From the NCBI RefSeq assembly GCF_014207355.1, contig NZ_JACHEF010000001.1, positions 682,001 to 746,000 of the forward strand: DNA of 64,000 nt. The letters run 5' to 3'. Made by a program: the position numbers and the translations under genes. Shown here in pieces: positions 27,613 through 36,712 of this stretch (its first letter is position 1; the number at the start of each line of letters is the position of its first letter). The notes under the pieces are model-generated. The model did not search any database, had not been told where the DNA came from, and saw nothing but the letters and a program-made list of their open reading frames with translations. Source of the DNA: Mesorhizobium sangaii (lineage in GTDB: Bacteria > Pseudomonadota > Alphaproteobacteria > Rhizobiales > Rhizobiaceae).

Positions 27613-28014
27613 TTAGTAGTCGTCGCTCTTTTCCGGGGGCACCAGGCCCTCGATGCCGGCCAGGAGATCTTCCTCGGTCATCCGATCGAAGGTGATGTTC
27701 TCCTCGGCGTCGTCGGCATCGGTGGCCGCGACGGCGGCGCCGGTCTGGTCGGCAATCGCCTCGCCATCGGCCTCGGGCTCGTCGACCTCGACATGCTTCT
27801 GCAGCGAGTGGATCAGGTCTTCCTTGAGGTCGTCGGGCGACAGTGTCTCGTCGGCGATCTCGCGCAGCGCCACGACCGGGTTCTTGTCGTTGTCACGCGG
27901 CACGGTGATCGGCGCGCCCTGGCTGATCTGGCGGGCACGGTGGCCGGCAAGGAGCACCAGCTCGAAGCGGTTGTCGACCTTGTCGATGCAATCTTCAACG
28001 GTTACGCGGGCCAT
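27613..28014 (-). CDS. rpoZ: RNA polymerase omega subunit
   Basis: A 133-residue omega subunit that assists core RNA polymerase assembly. It begins [30 protein letters not shown], the family signature, with [12 protein letters not shown] following. The C-terminal 60 residues are an acidic, low-complexity tail typical of the alphaproteobacterial form. It is upstream of rsh on the same strand with a gap of about 130 bases. Confidence 0.97.
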   Translation of the reverse strand: MARVTVEDCIDKVDNRFELVLLAGHRARQISQGAPITVPRDNDKNPVVALREIADETLSPDDLKEDLIHSLQKHVEVDEPEADGEAIADQTGAAVAATDADDAEENITFDRMTEEDLLAGIEGLVPPEKSDDY

Positions 28015-28338
28015 GGATTGCCCCTTTCATGCGATGGATTTGATGGAAATCAGGCGCGGTCCTTAACCCGAACGCCGCTAAAATACAAGCATCATGGCAA
28101 TGGCCGGGTTGCAGGCCCCCCAATCGCTTCATTTAAACACCGATCGGCAAAATCAGGCTGCATCCATGGGTTCGGCGCGCGATCACAATTGCTTGCAGTG
28201 CGGCAACCGCCCTTGGATTGCCGTGAAACTGGCGTTATCTCGGATAGCGCGAAGGTCAGCCGGTTTATTATGAGCCTGACCGATAGTCGCTATCGCATTT
28301 CGTTAGACGGCCGATTATTTCGAAAAGGACTATTTTCC
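28015..28338. other. divergent promoter region rpoZ / NYN gene
   Basis: A gap of 324 bases between divergent genes. It must hold both promoters. I see no clear operator, riboswitch or small gene; an in-frame extension of the rightward gene through this gap lacks a ribosome binding site and conserved sequence. Confidence 0.5.
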
Positions 28339-28920
28339 ATGTTCGACCCTCGTGAAAAAATCGCCCTATTCATCGACGGCGCCAATCTCTACGCGACGTC
28401 GCGCGCGCTCGGCTTCGACATCGACTATCGCAAGCTCCTGTCGAGCTTCCAGAAGCGCGGCTATCTGCTGCGCGCTTACTACTACACCGCGCTGGTCGAG
28501 GATCAGGAATACTCCTCGATCCGTCCGCTGATCGACTGGCTCGATTACAACGGCTTCAAGGTGGTCACCAAGCCGGCCAAGGAATTCACCGACTCGACCG
28601 GCCGCCGCAAGATCAAAGGCAATATGGACATCGAACTCACGGTCGATGCGCTGGAACTCGCCGATGTCGTCGACCATTACGTCATCTTTTCCGGCGACGG
28701 CGATTTCCGTACGCTGGTCGAGGCGCTGCAGCGGCGCGGCCGCAAGGTGTCGATCGTCTCGACCATGGCCTCTCAGCCGCCGATGATCAGCGACGATCTG
28801 CGCCGCCAGGCCGACCATTTCATCGACCTGACAACGTTGAAGAACGAGGTCGGTCGCGATCCGTCCGAGCGGCCGATGCGCCGGCCCGAGCCCGCCGAAG
28901 TCGACGAGGACGACTACTGA
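28339..28920 (+). CDS. LabA-like NYN-domain protein
   Basis: A 193-residue NYN (PIN-like) domain protein of the LabA/DUF88 type, a predicted metal-dependent ribonuclease fold. Acidic site residues are visible in LFIDGANLY (near residue 12), GNMDIELTVDAL and FSGDGDFRTLVEAL. The C-terminal 25 residues are charged and probably disordered (ending AEVDEDDY). The ATG at 28339 has AAGGA about ten bases upstream. The uracil-DNA glycosylase gene follows after only 11 bases, implying an operon. Confidence 0.92.
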   Translation: MFDPREKIALFIDGANLYATSRALGFDIDYRKLLSSFQKRGYLLRAYYYTALVEDQEYSSIRPLIDWLDYNGFKVVTKPAKEFTDSTGRRKIKGNMDIELTVDALELADVVDHYVIFSGDGDFRTLVEALQRRGRKVSIVSTMASQPPMISDDLRRQADHFIDLTTLKNEVGRDPSERPMRRPEPAEVDEDDY

Positions 28921-28931
28921 GGCCGGTCGCG

Positions 28932-29588
28932 TTGACCGCCCTTTCCATCTCCGAACCAGGCCGCGACTGCCCGCTCTGCCCGCGCCTGCATGAGTTCATC
29001 GCCGAATGGCGGCAACGCGAGCCATCCTGGTTCAACGCGCCGGTGCCGACTTTTTTGCCACCCGACGGTGATGATGCCGTCCGACTTCTGATCGTCGGTC
29101 TGGCGCCCGGCCTGCGCGGCGCCAACCGCACCGGACGCCCCTTCACCGGCGACTATGCCGGCGACCTGCTGTACTCGACCTTGATTTCGCACGGTTTTGC
29201 GCGCGGTGAGTTCAAGGCGCGGCCGGATGACGGGCTGGAGCTGGTCGGCACGGCGATCACCAATGCGGTGCGCTGCGTGCCGCCGGAGAACAAGCCTGTG
29301 GGCGCCGAGATTGCCACGTGCCGGACGTTCCTGGTGCCGACGATCGCCCGCTTTCCCAACCTGCGCGCCGTGCTGGCGCTGGGATCGATCGCGCACCAGT
29401 CGACGGTGCGTGCGCTGGGTGGACGCGTCGCCGCCTATCCGTTCAAGCATGGCGGGCAGCTGCCGGCCGGGGGCATCACGCTGTTTTCGAGCTATCATTG
29501 CTCGCGCTACAACACCAACACAGGTGTGCTGACCGAGGCGATGTTTGTCAGCGTGTTCAGCCAGATCGCTGCGTTCCTGCAGGAATAG
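28932..29588 (+). CDS. family 5 uracil-DNA glycosylase (UDGb type)
   Basis: A 218-residue DNA glycosylase that removes uracil, and in this family often hypoxanthine, from DNA. The motif GLAPGLRGANRTGRPFTGDYAGDLL (split as GLAPGLRGANRTG and RPFTGDYAGDLL) marks family 5; N-terminal CPLC and later RCVPPENKP and the C-rich elements fit an iron-sulfur cluster. The C-terminal SSYHCSRYNTNTG carries the HxxxxN-type motif. The start codon is TTG at 28932, placed just after the NYN gene. Confidence 0.92.
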   Translation: MTALSISEPGRDCPLCPRLHEFIAEWRQREPSWFNAPVPTFLPPDGDDAVRLLIVGLAPGLRGANRTGRPFTGDYAGDLLYSTLISHGFARGEFKARPDDGLELVGTAITNAVRCVPPENKPVGAEIATCRTFLVPTIARFPNLRAVLALGSIAHQSTVRALGGRVAAYPFKHGGQLPAGGITLFSSYHCSRYNTNTGVLTEAMFVSVFSQIAAFLQE

Positions 29589-29597
29589 CGCCGCGCT

Positions 29598-30611
29598 TCA
29601 GAACCCCTCCAGCACGATCTTGCCCTTGGCCTTGCCCGTCTCGATCAGCGCGTGGGCGCGCTTCAGATTGGCGGCATTGATAGGACCGAAGGTCTCGCCC
29701 AGTGTCGTGCGGATAGTCCCGGCGTCGACAAGCCGGGCCAGTTCGTTGAGGTGCTCGCCCTGCGTGGCCATGTCCTGCGTCTCGAACATCGAGCGGGTGA
29801 ACATGAACTCCCAATGCACAGAGACGCTCTTGCGCTTGAACGAATTGATGTCCAGCGATTTGGGATCATCGATCAAGCCGAAACGGCCTTGTGGCGCGAT
29901 CAATTCGGCGATCTCGGCCAGATGCCGGTCGGTGTTGGTTGTCGAGAACACAAAGGCTGGTGCGCCGAGGCCAAGGGCTGCGACTTCGGCGGCGAGCGGC
30001 CTGGAATGATCGACGACATGATGAGCGCCAAGCCCAAGCGCCCAGTCGCGTGTCTCGGGCCGCGATGCGGTGGCGATCACCGTCAGATCGGTCAGTTGGC
30101 GCGCCAGCTGCACCGCGATCGAACCGACGCCGCCGGCGCCGCCAATGATCAGGATGGGCTTAGCCGCGCCAGCCACAGGTTTCCTGACATCGAGGCGGTC
30201 GAACAGAGCCTCCCAGGCGGTGATCGCCGTCAAGGGCAGCGCCGCCGCCTGCGCATAGCCGAGCGAGCCGGGTTTGCGGCCGACAAGGCGCTCATCGACA
30301 CGGTGGAACTCGGCATTGGTGCCTTGTGGCGCCAGGGCGCCGGAATAGAAGACATCGTCGCCCGCCTTGAACAGGCTGGCCTCCGGACCTGCCGCAACGA
30401 CCCGGCCGGCAGCGTCCCAGCCGAGCACACGCCACGCTCCGGCCTCGGGTCTGGCGCTTTGCCGCACTTTCGTGTCGACCGGGTTGACCGAGATTGCCTT
30501 CACCTCGACCAGCAGCTCACGGCCTTTCGGCTCCGGCTTGGGCAAATCGATATCGACCAGGGAGGTCTCATCGGTGATGGGGGCTGGGATTTGATAGCCG
30601 ACGGCGCGCAT
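29598..30611 (-). CDS. zinc-type alcohol dehydrogenase-like oxidoreductase
   Basis: A 337-residue medium-chain dehydrogenase/reductase of the quinone-oxidoreductase branch (ZADH/COG0604). The NADPH-binding GGAGGVGSIAVQLARQL motif is near residue 155, and the N-terminal catalytic fold contains VKAISVNPVDTKVR. Zinc-ligand Cys/His patterns of classical ADHs are missing, as in this branch. It is divergent from an HxlR regulator, a frequent pairing for quinone/aldehyde stress reductases. The ATG at 30611 is chosen over longer open frame. Confidence 0.9.
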   Translation of the reverse strand: MRAVGYQIPAPITDETSLVDIDLPKPEPKGRELLVEVKAISVNPVDTKVRQSARPEAGAWRVLGWDAAGRVVAAGPEASLFKAGDDVFYSGALAPQGTNAEFHRVDERLVGRKPGSLGYAQAAALPLTAITAWEALFDRLDVRKPVAGAAKPILIIGGAGGVGSIAVQLARQLTDLTVIATASRPETRDWALGLGAHHVVDHSRPLAAEVAALGLGAPAFVFSTTNTDRHLAEIAELIAPQGRFGLIDDPKSLDINSFKRKSVSVHWEFMFTRSMFETQDMATQGEHLNELARLVDAGTIRTTLGETFGPINAANLKRAHALIETGKAKGKIVLEGF

Positions 30612-30661
30612 TTTGGTCTCCGCGATTGTAGTTGAGTGTTGTTCGGAGCAGAGATGCGGAT

Positions 30662-30701
30662 TATGTGCCGGGAGCGCAAGAATGCACATATAAAGCACAT
30701 A
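30662..30701. promoter_or_regulatory. inverted and direct repeats between oxidoreductase and HxlR genes
   Basis: TATGTGC (30662-30668) is inverted to GCACATA (30684-30690), and GCACATA repeats directly at 30695-30701. The site lies between the divergent genes, about 20-60 bases from the HxlR start, and is a candidate HxlR operator. Confidence 0.5.
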
Positions 30702-30721
30702 GTGTCGAAAAGGATACCGCA

Positions 30722-31084
30722 ATGCCGCGCATTCGCCATGAGCGATTCGATTGCAGCCCCGGCTGCACCGTGGAGGGCACACTCCGCTACATCGACGGGA
30801 AGTGGAAAGGCGTTGTGCTCTACCATCTGTTCGAGGGCACGCTGCGCTTCAACGAGATACGCCGGCGCATTCCGAACTGCACGCAGCGCATGCTGACCAA
30901 CCAGCTCCGCGAACTGGAGGCCGATGGGTTGATTGCGCGCAAGATCTATCCTGAAGTGCCGCCGAAGGTGGAGTACAGCCTGACGCCGCGCGGCAGAAGC
31001 CTGGAACCGGTGATCACCGCGCTCAAGGTCTGGGGCGATGCCAATGTCACGCTCGCGCCCGAGGTTTCCCAGGCTGCGGCATGA
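30722..31084 (+). CDS. HxlR-family transcriptional regulator
   Basis: A 120-residue winged-helix regulator. The family N-terminus CSPGCTVEGTLRYIDGKWKGVVLYHL includes the conserved Cys residues (about positions 11 and 15) that sense thiol-reactive compounds in some members. The wing segment IPNCTQRMLTNQLRELEADGLI and PPKVEYSLTPRGRSL follow. It is divergent from the oxidoreductase gene and probably represses it until an electrophile or quinone is sensed; that part is inference. Confidence 0.93.
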   Translation: MPRIRHERFDCSPGCTVEGTLRYIDGKWKGVVLYHLFEGTLRFNEIRRRIPNCTQRMLTNQLRELEADGLIARKIYPEVPPKVEYSLTPRGRSLEPVITALKVWGDANVTLAPEVSQAAA

Positions 31085-31110
31085 GACAGCGGGCGAGCGA
31101 GGTTCCTGAA

Positions 31111-31158
31111 TGGCTTCGGGAGATCACTTGGCTTTGGGAGGTCACTTGGCTTCCGGAG
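31111..31158. repeat. 18-bp tandem repeat at end of lysozyme gene
   Basis: Two near-identical 18-base units (31111-31128 and 31129-31146, starting TGGCTT) and a partial third unit run into the lysozyme stop codon. Confidence 0.7.
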
Positions 31159-31876
31159 CGATCGATCCCGATGATGGCGCGGACAGTGCGGCCAACACGG
31201 CCGGACCACCCTGCAGCACATTCAGATCGACATCGCCGTTGATGCCGTCGACGCGCCCCTTGTTGTGATACTGCCAGTAGATCCAGTCGCCGCGGTCCGG
31301 CTGCAGCAGCAATGAGCGGAGCCAGAGCGGCCGGGCGGGGATACGGCCGGCATAGGCCTGCTCAGCCTCGTCGGTCAGGTAGACAATCGCCGGCTTGCCG
31401 AACGCGGCCTCGACTGGAGCGAGGAACGCGGCGAGTTCTGCGTTCAGTTGCTCGGGTGTTGGCCGCTGCGGGCAATTGCCGCCGAACTCGATGTCGACCA
31501 CCGGTGGCAGCAGAGGCTGGTCGTGCGGCACCACCGAGATGAAATTCTTCGCCTGGTCGGCGCCCGGCCGGCAGAAGGTGAAGAAATGATAGGCGCCGAC
31601 GGCAAGTCCGGCCGCGCGGGCCTCACGCAGATTGGTGGAGAAGGCATCGTCGACATGATCGCCACCTTCGGTCGCCTTGATGACGGCAAAGGCGACATCG
31701 TCGGCGGCAACGCGGCGCCAATCAATCTGGCCCTGGTGATGGGACACATCAATGCCCCGCACCGGATATTTGCCATGGTCTGGCGAGAATGCCCTGAAAT
31801 AGAGATAGCCGCCCGCAGCGATGAAACACACCAGGACCAGGCTGGCCAAACCCCAAAGGACAATCCGGCTCGTCAA
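31142..31876 (-). CDS. GH25 lysozyme-like protein
   Basis: A 244-residue glycoside hydrolase family 25 protein (Chalaropsis-type muramidase). An N-terminal membrane anchor or uncleaved signal (IVLWGLASLVLVCFIAAGGYLYF) is followed by the domain start VRGIDVSHHQGQIDWRRV and the catalytic PPVVDIEFGG, containing the DxE pair. The barrel continues to QYHNKGRVDGINGDVDLN. It would cut peptidoglycan in the periplasm. The start codon is TTG at 31876, 14 bases after the smpB stop, so the pair is probably co-transcribed. Confidence 0.92.
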   Translation of the reverse strand: MTSRIVLWGLASLVLVCFIAAGGYLYFRAFSPDHGKYPVRGIDVSHHQGQIDWRRVAADDVAFAVIKATEGGDHVDDAFSTNLREARAAGLAVGAYHFFTFCRPGADQAKNFISVVPHDQPLLPPVVDIEFGGNCPQRPTPEQLNAELAAFLAPVEAAFGKPAIVYLTDEAEQAYAGRIPARPLWLRSLLLQPDRGDWIYWQYHNKGRVDGINGDVDLNVLQGGPAVLAALSAPSSGSIAPEAK

Positions 31877-31890
31877 ACGAATGCCCCTGC

Positions 31891-32370
31891 CTACCCCCGC
31901 TCTTTCAAGAGCCTGCCCTTCTCGCGCGACCAGTCGCGCTGCTTCTCGGTTTCGCGCTTGTCGTGCAGTTTCTTGCCGCGGCCAACGGCGAGCAGCAGCT
32001 TGGCGCGGCCCTGATCGTTGAAATAGATCTTCAGCGGCACCAGCGTCATGCCTTCGCGGTCGACGCTCTGTGCCAGCTTGGCCATCTCACGCTTGTTGAG
32101 CAGGAGTTTGCGCCGCCGGCGCGGCTCGTGGTTGAAGCGGTTGGCCTGCAGATACTCCGGCAGATAGGAATTGATCAGCCAGATCTCGCCGCCTTCGACC
32201 GAGGCATAGCTGTCCTGGATGTTGGCCTGGCCCTGGCGCAGCGACTTAACCTCGGTGCCGGTCAGCACCAAGCCGGTCTCGATCGTGTCGAGCACCTCAT
32301 AGGAAAACCGCGCCTTGCGGTTTTCCGCAACGGTCTTGTTGTTGGGATCGGCTTTTCTGACTTGATTCAT
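31891..32370 (-). CDS. smpB: SsrA-binding protein SmpB
   Basis: A 159-residue SmpB, the tmRNA partner in rescue of stalled ribosomes. It has [32 protein letters not shown] near the start and the basic tail [21 protein letters not shown]. It follows dapA by 25 bases on the same strand. The ssrA gene itself was not recognised in this window. Confidence 0.97.
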   Translation of the reverse strand: MNQVRKADPNNKTVAENRKARFSYEVLDTIETGLVLTGTEVKSLRQGQANIQDSYASVEGGEIWLINSYLPEYLQANRFNHEPRRRRKLLLNKREMAKLAQSVDREGMTLVPLKIYFNDQGRAKLLLAVGRGKKLHDKRETEKQRDWSREKGRLLKERG

Positions 32371-32395
32371 GATGTGGAGAGGTGGCGCCTCATCC

Positions 32396-33277
32396 CTAGT
32401 TTATCAAGCCGGCGTGCTTCATCGCCGCATCGATCCTGTCGGCGGTCGACTGTTCGACCGTCATCAGCGGCGAACGCAGCACGTTCTCGACCTTGCCCAG
32501 CTTCGACAGCGCATATTTCGCGCCTGAAACGCCGGGCTCGAGGAAGATCGCCTTGTGCAGCGGCAGCAGGCGGTCCTGCAAGTCCAGCGCCTTGGCGCTG
32601 TCGCCGGAAAGCGTTGCTTCCTGGAATTCGGCGCAGAGCCGCGGCGCGACATTCGACGTCACCGAAATGCAGCCGACGCCGCCATGCGCGTTGAAGCCGA
32701 GCGCCGAGGCGTCCTCGCCCGAAAGCTGGATGAAATCCTTGCCGCACGTAGCGCGCTGCTCGGAAACCCGCTCGACCTTGCCGGTGGCATCCTTGACGCC
32801 GATGATGTTCTTGAAGTCGTGCACCAGCTGGCCCATCGTCTCCGGGCTCATGTCGATCACCGAGCGCGGCGGGATGTTGTAGATGATGATCGGCAGGCTG
32901 GTTGCCCTGGCGACGGCGGCGAAATGCGCGTAGAGGCCGCGCTGCGTCGGCTTGTTGTAATAGGGGGTGACGACGAGTGCGGCGTCGGCGCCGGCCTTCT
33001 CGGCATATTGCACCAGCCCGACCGCTTCCTCGGTGTTGTTGGAGCCGGCGCCGGCGACGACCGGGGCGCGGCCCCTGGCCACCTCGATGCAGACCTTGAC
33101 GACATGGCGGTGCTCGTCATGCGACAGCGTCGGCGACTCGCCGGTGGTGCCGACGGGGACCAGGCCCGTCGTGCCCTCGGCGATCTGCCAGTCGACGAAC
33201 GCGCGAAAGGCTTTCTCGTCGAAACGCCCGCTCTTTTCGAACGGTGTCACGAGCGCAGTAAGCGAGCCTCTCAGCAT
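32396..33277 (-). CDS. dapA: 4-hydroxy-tetrahydrodipicolinate synthase
   Basis: A 293-residue DapA of lysine and diaminopimelate synthesis, condensing pyruvate with aspartate semialdehyde. The TIM barrel shows [14 protein letters not shown], the tyrosine region [14 protein letters not shown] and the Schiff-base lysine in IIGVKDATG (near residue 160). The ATG at 33277 has AAGGAG nine bases upstream and matches the family N-terminus [13 protein letters not shown]; the upstream frame reaches into palindromic repeat copy B. Confidence 0.96.
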   Translation of the reverse strand: MLRGSLTALVTPFEKSGRFDEKAFRAFVDWQIAEGTTGLVPVGTTGESPTLSHDEHRHVVKVCIEVARGRAPVVAGAGSNNTEEAVGLVQYAEKAGADAALVVTPYYNKPTQRGLYAHFAAVARATSLPIIIYNIPPRSVIDMSPETMGQLVHDFKNIIGVKDATGKVERVSEQRATCGKDFIQLSGEDASALGFNAHGGVGCISVTSNVAPRLCAEFQEATLSGDSAKALDLQDRLLPLHKAIFLEPGVSGAKYALSKLGKVENVLRSPLMTVEQSTADRIDAAMKHAGLIN

Positions 33278-33307
33278 GTCGTCCAACTCCTTGGCACTTC
33301 TTTGTTC

Positions 33308-33356
33308 ATGCATGTCATTGTCCCAAAACCGGTACCCACGTTTAGGCGACATGCAT
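33308..33356. repeat. 49-bp palindromic repeat, copy B
   Basis: Arms ATGCATGTCA and GGCGACATGCAT are kept; the inner CCCAAAA arm faces a degenerate GTTTAGG. It lies 31 bases upstream of dapA, in the same orientation as copy A relative to its gene, preceded by a TTTGTT tract. Confidence 0.88.
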
Positions 33357-33569
33357 CGGTGTTTTGTCGTGCGCGCCTTCTAGCCGAAAGCGAAGCGGCG
33401 CACCATAGTCTCGACATTGTTGCGCGGCAAGCATTGCCATGGTGCCAGCAAGCGCAATTCGAACGACCGCGCTAACTCTTTGTTTACGGCCTCTTCACGA
33501 CCTAAGTTTGGGCTTCGAAGCCTCTGCGCCTGCTGGTAGAATGCCAGGACAAGGAAAGACGTAAAGACC

Positions 33570-35600
33570 ATGCCGACAAGTCGGCCTCACCTCTTCGCGC
33601 TGCTTGGCGCCACGCTCGCGCTGATGCCGGGCATGGCGATCGGCGGCAGCGTCGATGTGCAGGTCACTTCGACCATCCCGATGCCAGACCTGCAGGCCGA
33701 GGCGCAACAGGTTGCCTCGCCCAGCGTCGCCCTGTTGAAAAGCGGGCTGGATGCGCTGGCGGCTGGCGACATTCCCGGCGCCCGTGCGGTGCGTGATGCC
33801 CTTCCCGGCCACTCGCTCGACCAGCATATCCTTGCCTGGGCGATCGCGCTTTACGGCGGTGACAAGGTTCCGAGCGGCGATATTGCCGCCGCAGCGAAGA
33901 TGCTGCCCAACTGGCCCGGCACCCTCGCCTTGCGCAAGAACAGCGAGCGGGCGCTCTATCGCGAGAACCCTGCCCCCAACACCGTCATTGCGGCATTCGA
34001 CGGCAGCCAGCCACAGACATTCGAAGGCGTGATGGTGCTCGCCCGCGCCTTTGTGGCGTCGGGCAATGCCAAGGCGGCGCGTTCGGTGCTGTCGCCATTC
34101 TGGCGCACCGCAATCCTGGAGGCCAAGGACGAGTCGGCGCTGCTCAAGGAATTCGGCAGCCTGATCCCAGCCGCCGACCACCGTTTTCGCATGGAGCGCA
34201 TGTTCTATGCCGATCGGGCGAATTCGGCGCAGCGGGTCGCCGGCCTCGCCGGTGCCCAGCAGCTTGCCGACGCCTGGGCGGCGGCGGACAGAGGCGACAA
34301 GAACGCGCCGAAACTGCTGAAGGCAGTGCCGGCGGCGCAGCGTTCGGCCGGCTATTTCTTCGCGCAGGCCGAATATCTGCGCAAGAAAGAGAACTTTGCC
34401 GACGCCGCGGCTGTCGTGATGCAGGCACCGGCCGATCGCGAAGCTTTGGTCGATCCGGACGCCTGGTGGGTCGAGCGCCGGGTGTTGTCGCGCGAACTGG
34501 TCGACGAAGGAGACATGAAGACGGCCTACCGGATCGTCGCCACGCATGCCGCCGAAAGCGCCACCAATGCGGCCGAGGCCGAGTTCCATGCCGGTTGGTA
34601 TGCGCTGCGTGGCCTGAACGATCCAAAGCTTGCTGCAACGCATTTTGCGCGCATCGCCGACCTCGCCCAGGGACCGATGACCCTGTCGCGCGCCTACTAC
34701 TGGCTCGGCCGTGCGGCGGAAGTCGGCGGTCCGGGCAGCGCCAAGGACTATTTTGTGCGCGCCGCTGCCTACGGCACGACATTTTACGGCCAGCTTGCCG
34801 CCGAACGTGTGGGCCGGCAGGCGCTCAACATCGCCTACCCGCAGCCCGATGCCGCCGACCGGCAGAATTTTGCCGGCCGCGAGGCCGTCAGCGCCATCAA
34901 GCGGCTGCAGGAGGCGGGCTATGACCGCTATGCCGATACACTCTATCGCGACCTTGCCGGGCAGTTGACCAGCCCAGGCGAGCTGGCGCTGCTCGCGGTC
35001 TTGGCGGAAAAGCAAGGCAACCATTTCATGGCGCTGAAAGTCGGCAAGATCGCCGGCGCGCGCGGCATCGATGTCGGCGCGCTGTCGCATCCGCTCGGCG
35101 TCATTCCCGATTCGGCCAATATCTCCGGCTCGGGCAAGGCGCTGGCCTATGCGATCGCCCGCCAGGAGAGCGAATTCAACATCGGCGCAGTGTCGAGTGC
35201 GGGCGCCCGCGGGCTGCTGCAGCTGATGCCGGGCACCGCCAAGCAATTGGCGAAAAAGGCCGGCATGCAATTCTCGCAGACACGACTGACCACCGACGCC
35301 GGTTACAACGCGACGCTTGGTTCGGCCTTCCTTGGCGAACAACTCGACCGCTTCAACGGCTCCTATGTTCTGACCTTCGCCGGCTACAATGCCGGTCCCA
35401 ACCGGGCCAGCCAGTGGGTCGCGAAATACGGCGACCCGCGCGGCAAGGACATCGACGCCGTCGTCGACTGGATCGAGCGGATTCCCTACACGGAAACAAG
35501 AAGTTACGTGCAGCGCGTGATGGAGAATTACGAGGTCTACAAGATGCGTATTTCCGGCAAATACGACATCGTTGGAGATCTGGTGAACGGGCGCAGCTGA
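33570..35600 (+). CDS. slt: soluble lytic murein transglycosylase
   Basis: A 676-residue periplasmic lytic transglycosylase. A signal peptide (ending near GMAIGGS) precedes a long alpha-helical superhelical region (about 30-500) and a C-terminal SLT catalytic domain (about 515-640) with the catalytic Glu in AIARQESEFN, then GARGLLQLMPGTAK and TFAGYNAGP. It cleaves peptidoglycan glycan strands to 1,6-anhydro products. The ATG at 33570 follows AAGGAAAG. It is divergent from dapA. Confidence 0.94.
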   Translation: MPTSRPHLFALLGATLALMPGMAIGGSVDVQVTSTIPMPDLQAEAQQVASPSVALLKSGLDALAAGDIPGARAVRDALPGHSLDQHILAWAIALYGGDKVPSGDIAAAAKMLPNWPGTLALRKNSERALYRENPAPNTVIAAFDGSQPQTFEGVMVLARAFVASGNAKAARSVLSPFWRTAILEAKDESALLKEFGSLIPAADHRFRMERMFYADRANSAQRVAGLAGAQQLADAWAAADRGDKNAPKLLKAVPAAQRSAGYFFAQAEYLRKKENFADAAAVVMQAPADREALVDPDAWWVERRVLSRELVDEGDMKTAYRIVATHAAESATNAAEAEFHAGWYALRGLNDPKLAATHFARIADLAQGPMTLSRAYYWLGRAAEVGGPGSAKDYFVRAAAYGTTFYGQLAAERVGRQALNIAYPQPDAADRQNFAGREAVSAIKRLQEAGYDRYADTLYRDLAGQLTSPGELALLAVLAEKQGNHFMALKVGKIAGARGIDVGALSHPLGVIPDSANISGSGKALAYAIARQESEFNIGAVSSAGARGLLQLMPGTAKQLAKKAGMQFSQTRLTTDAGYNATLGSAFLGEQLDRFNGSYVLTFAGYNAGPNRASQWVAKYGDPRGKDIDAVVDWIERIPYTETRSYVQRVMENYEVYKMRISGKYDIVGDLVNGRS

Positions 35601-35755
35601 CGAAGCCGACCCCTCAAAAGGCGACTTCGCCGATGCTGTCGATTCTGCCCCTCGCGGTTTGGCGGCTCTCTCCAACCCGGTCTCAATTTGACCCCACCTT
35701 CCCTCGCCTGTAGCAGTCGGAAGACGATCAGGCAGCCGGAAGGAATCGCGTCCCG

Positions 35756-36649
35756 ATGTCGAACAGCGAAGGTTTTTCCGACTTTTTCTACAGCGCGCCG
35801 GATGGGCTAAAACTTCACGCCCGCGTCTATGGTGACGCGAATTCCGGACACTGGCCGGTCGTCTGCCTGCCCGGTCTGACCCGCAATGCCCGGGATTTTC
35901 ATGAGCTTGCGCTCCATCTTTCTTCTCGAGTTCAGGCTCCGCGCAAGGTCGTTGCCTTCGATTATCGCGGGCGCGGGCAGTCTGCCTATGATGCCGATAT
36001 CAGCCATTACAATGTCGGGGTCGAAGCCGCCGACATCCTTGCCGGGCTGGCGGCATTGGAAATAGAGGCGGCCGCCTTTATCGGAACATCACGCGGCGGG
36101 CTGATCATCCATGTGCTCGGCATGATGCAGCCGGCTATCCTGAAAGCCATTGTTTTCAACGACATCGGGCCGGTGATCGAGGTGGCCGGCCTCGCCCATA
36201 TCAAGTCCTATCTTGAACGGACACCGACCCCCAGAACCTTCGCCGAGGCCGTGGCTGCCCAACGCAGCGTTCACGGCCAGGACTTTTCCGCGCTCACCGA
36301 CGCGGATTGGGCGCGGATGGTACGGGCGCTCAACCGCGAGACGAATCAGGGCCTGTTGCCGGATTTTGACCCAAAGCTGGTCGACACCGTCGCAAGTCTC
36401 GACCTAACACAGCCTTTGCCTGCTCTATGGGCGCAGTTCGACGCGTTGGCCGCGATCCCATTGCTCACCATCCGCGGCGCCAACTCGAGATTGCTGTCCA
36501 CAGACACGCTACGGCAGATGCAAGAACATCATTCCATGATGGAAACGATCATCGTCGAGGGCCAGGGCCACGCGCCTTTCCTCGAGACCGGCGACTTGCC
36601 GGACGCCATCGCGGCTTTCCTTGATCGCGCCGAACGACAGTACATCTAA
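35756..36649 (+). CDS. alpha/beta hydrolase
   Basis: A 297-residue alpha/beta-fold hydrolase. The nucleophile elbow is GTSRGG (about residue 109), the oxyanion-region CLPGLTRNARDF is near residue 40, and the catalytic His is in GQGHAPFLE near residue 275; the acid is probably in the preceding strand region. The substrate is unknown. The ATG at 35756 has GGAAGGAA upstream. It stands alone between slt and the recombinase gene. Confidence 0.92.
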   Translation: MSNSEGFSDFFYSAPDGLKLHARVYGDANSGHWPVVCLPGLTRNARDFHELALHLSSRVQAPRKVVAFDYRGRGQSAYDADISHYNVGVEAADILAGLAALEIEAAAFIGTSRGGLIIHVLGMMQPAILKAIVFNDIGPVIEVAGLAHIKSYLERTPTPRTFAEAVAAQRSVHGQDFSALTDADWARMVRALNRETNQGLLPDFDPKLVDTVASLDLTQPLPALWAQFDALAAIPLLTIRGANSRLLSTDTLRQMQEHHSMMETIIVEGQGHAPFLETGDLPDAIAAFLDRAERQYI

Positions 36650-36712
36650 AGCAAACCTCAAGACCAAACAAGGTCCTGGGGTCGTCACAACAGTATAGGG
36701 CAGATCGCCCGC

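Noticed and set aside
27793..28338. N-terminal extension of the NYN-domain protein across the rpoZ promoter
   Set aside because: The family begins at MFDPREKIALFIDGAN (28339), which has its own ribosome binding site; upstream codons overlap rpoZ.
33495..35675. Long open frame of over 700 codons on the minus strand opposite slt
   Set aside because: It mirrors the slt gene, has no ribosome binding site or family motif, and long antisense frames are expected in GC-rich genes.
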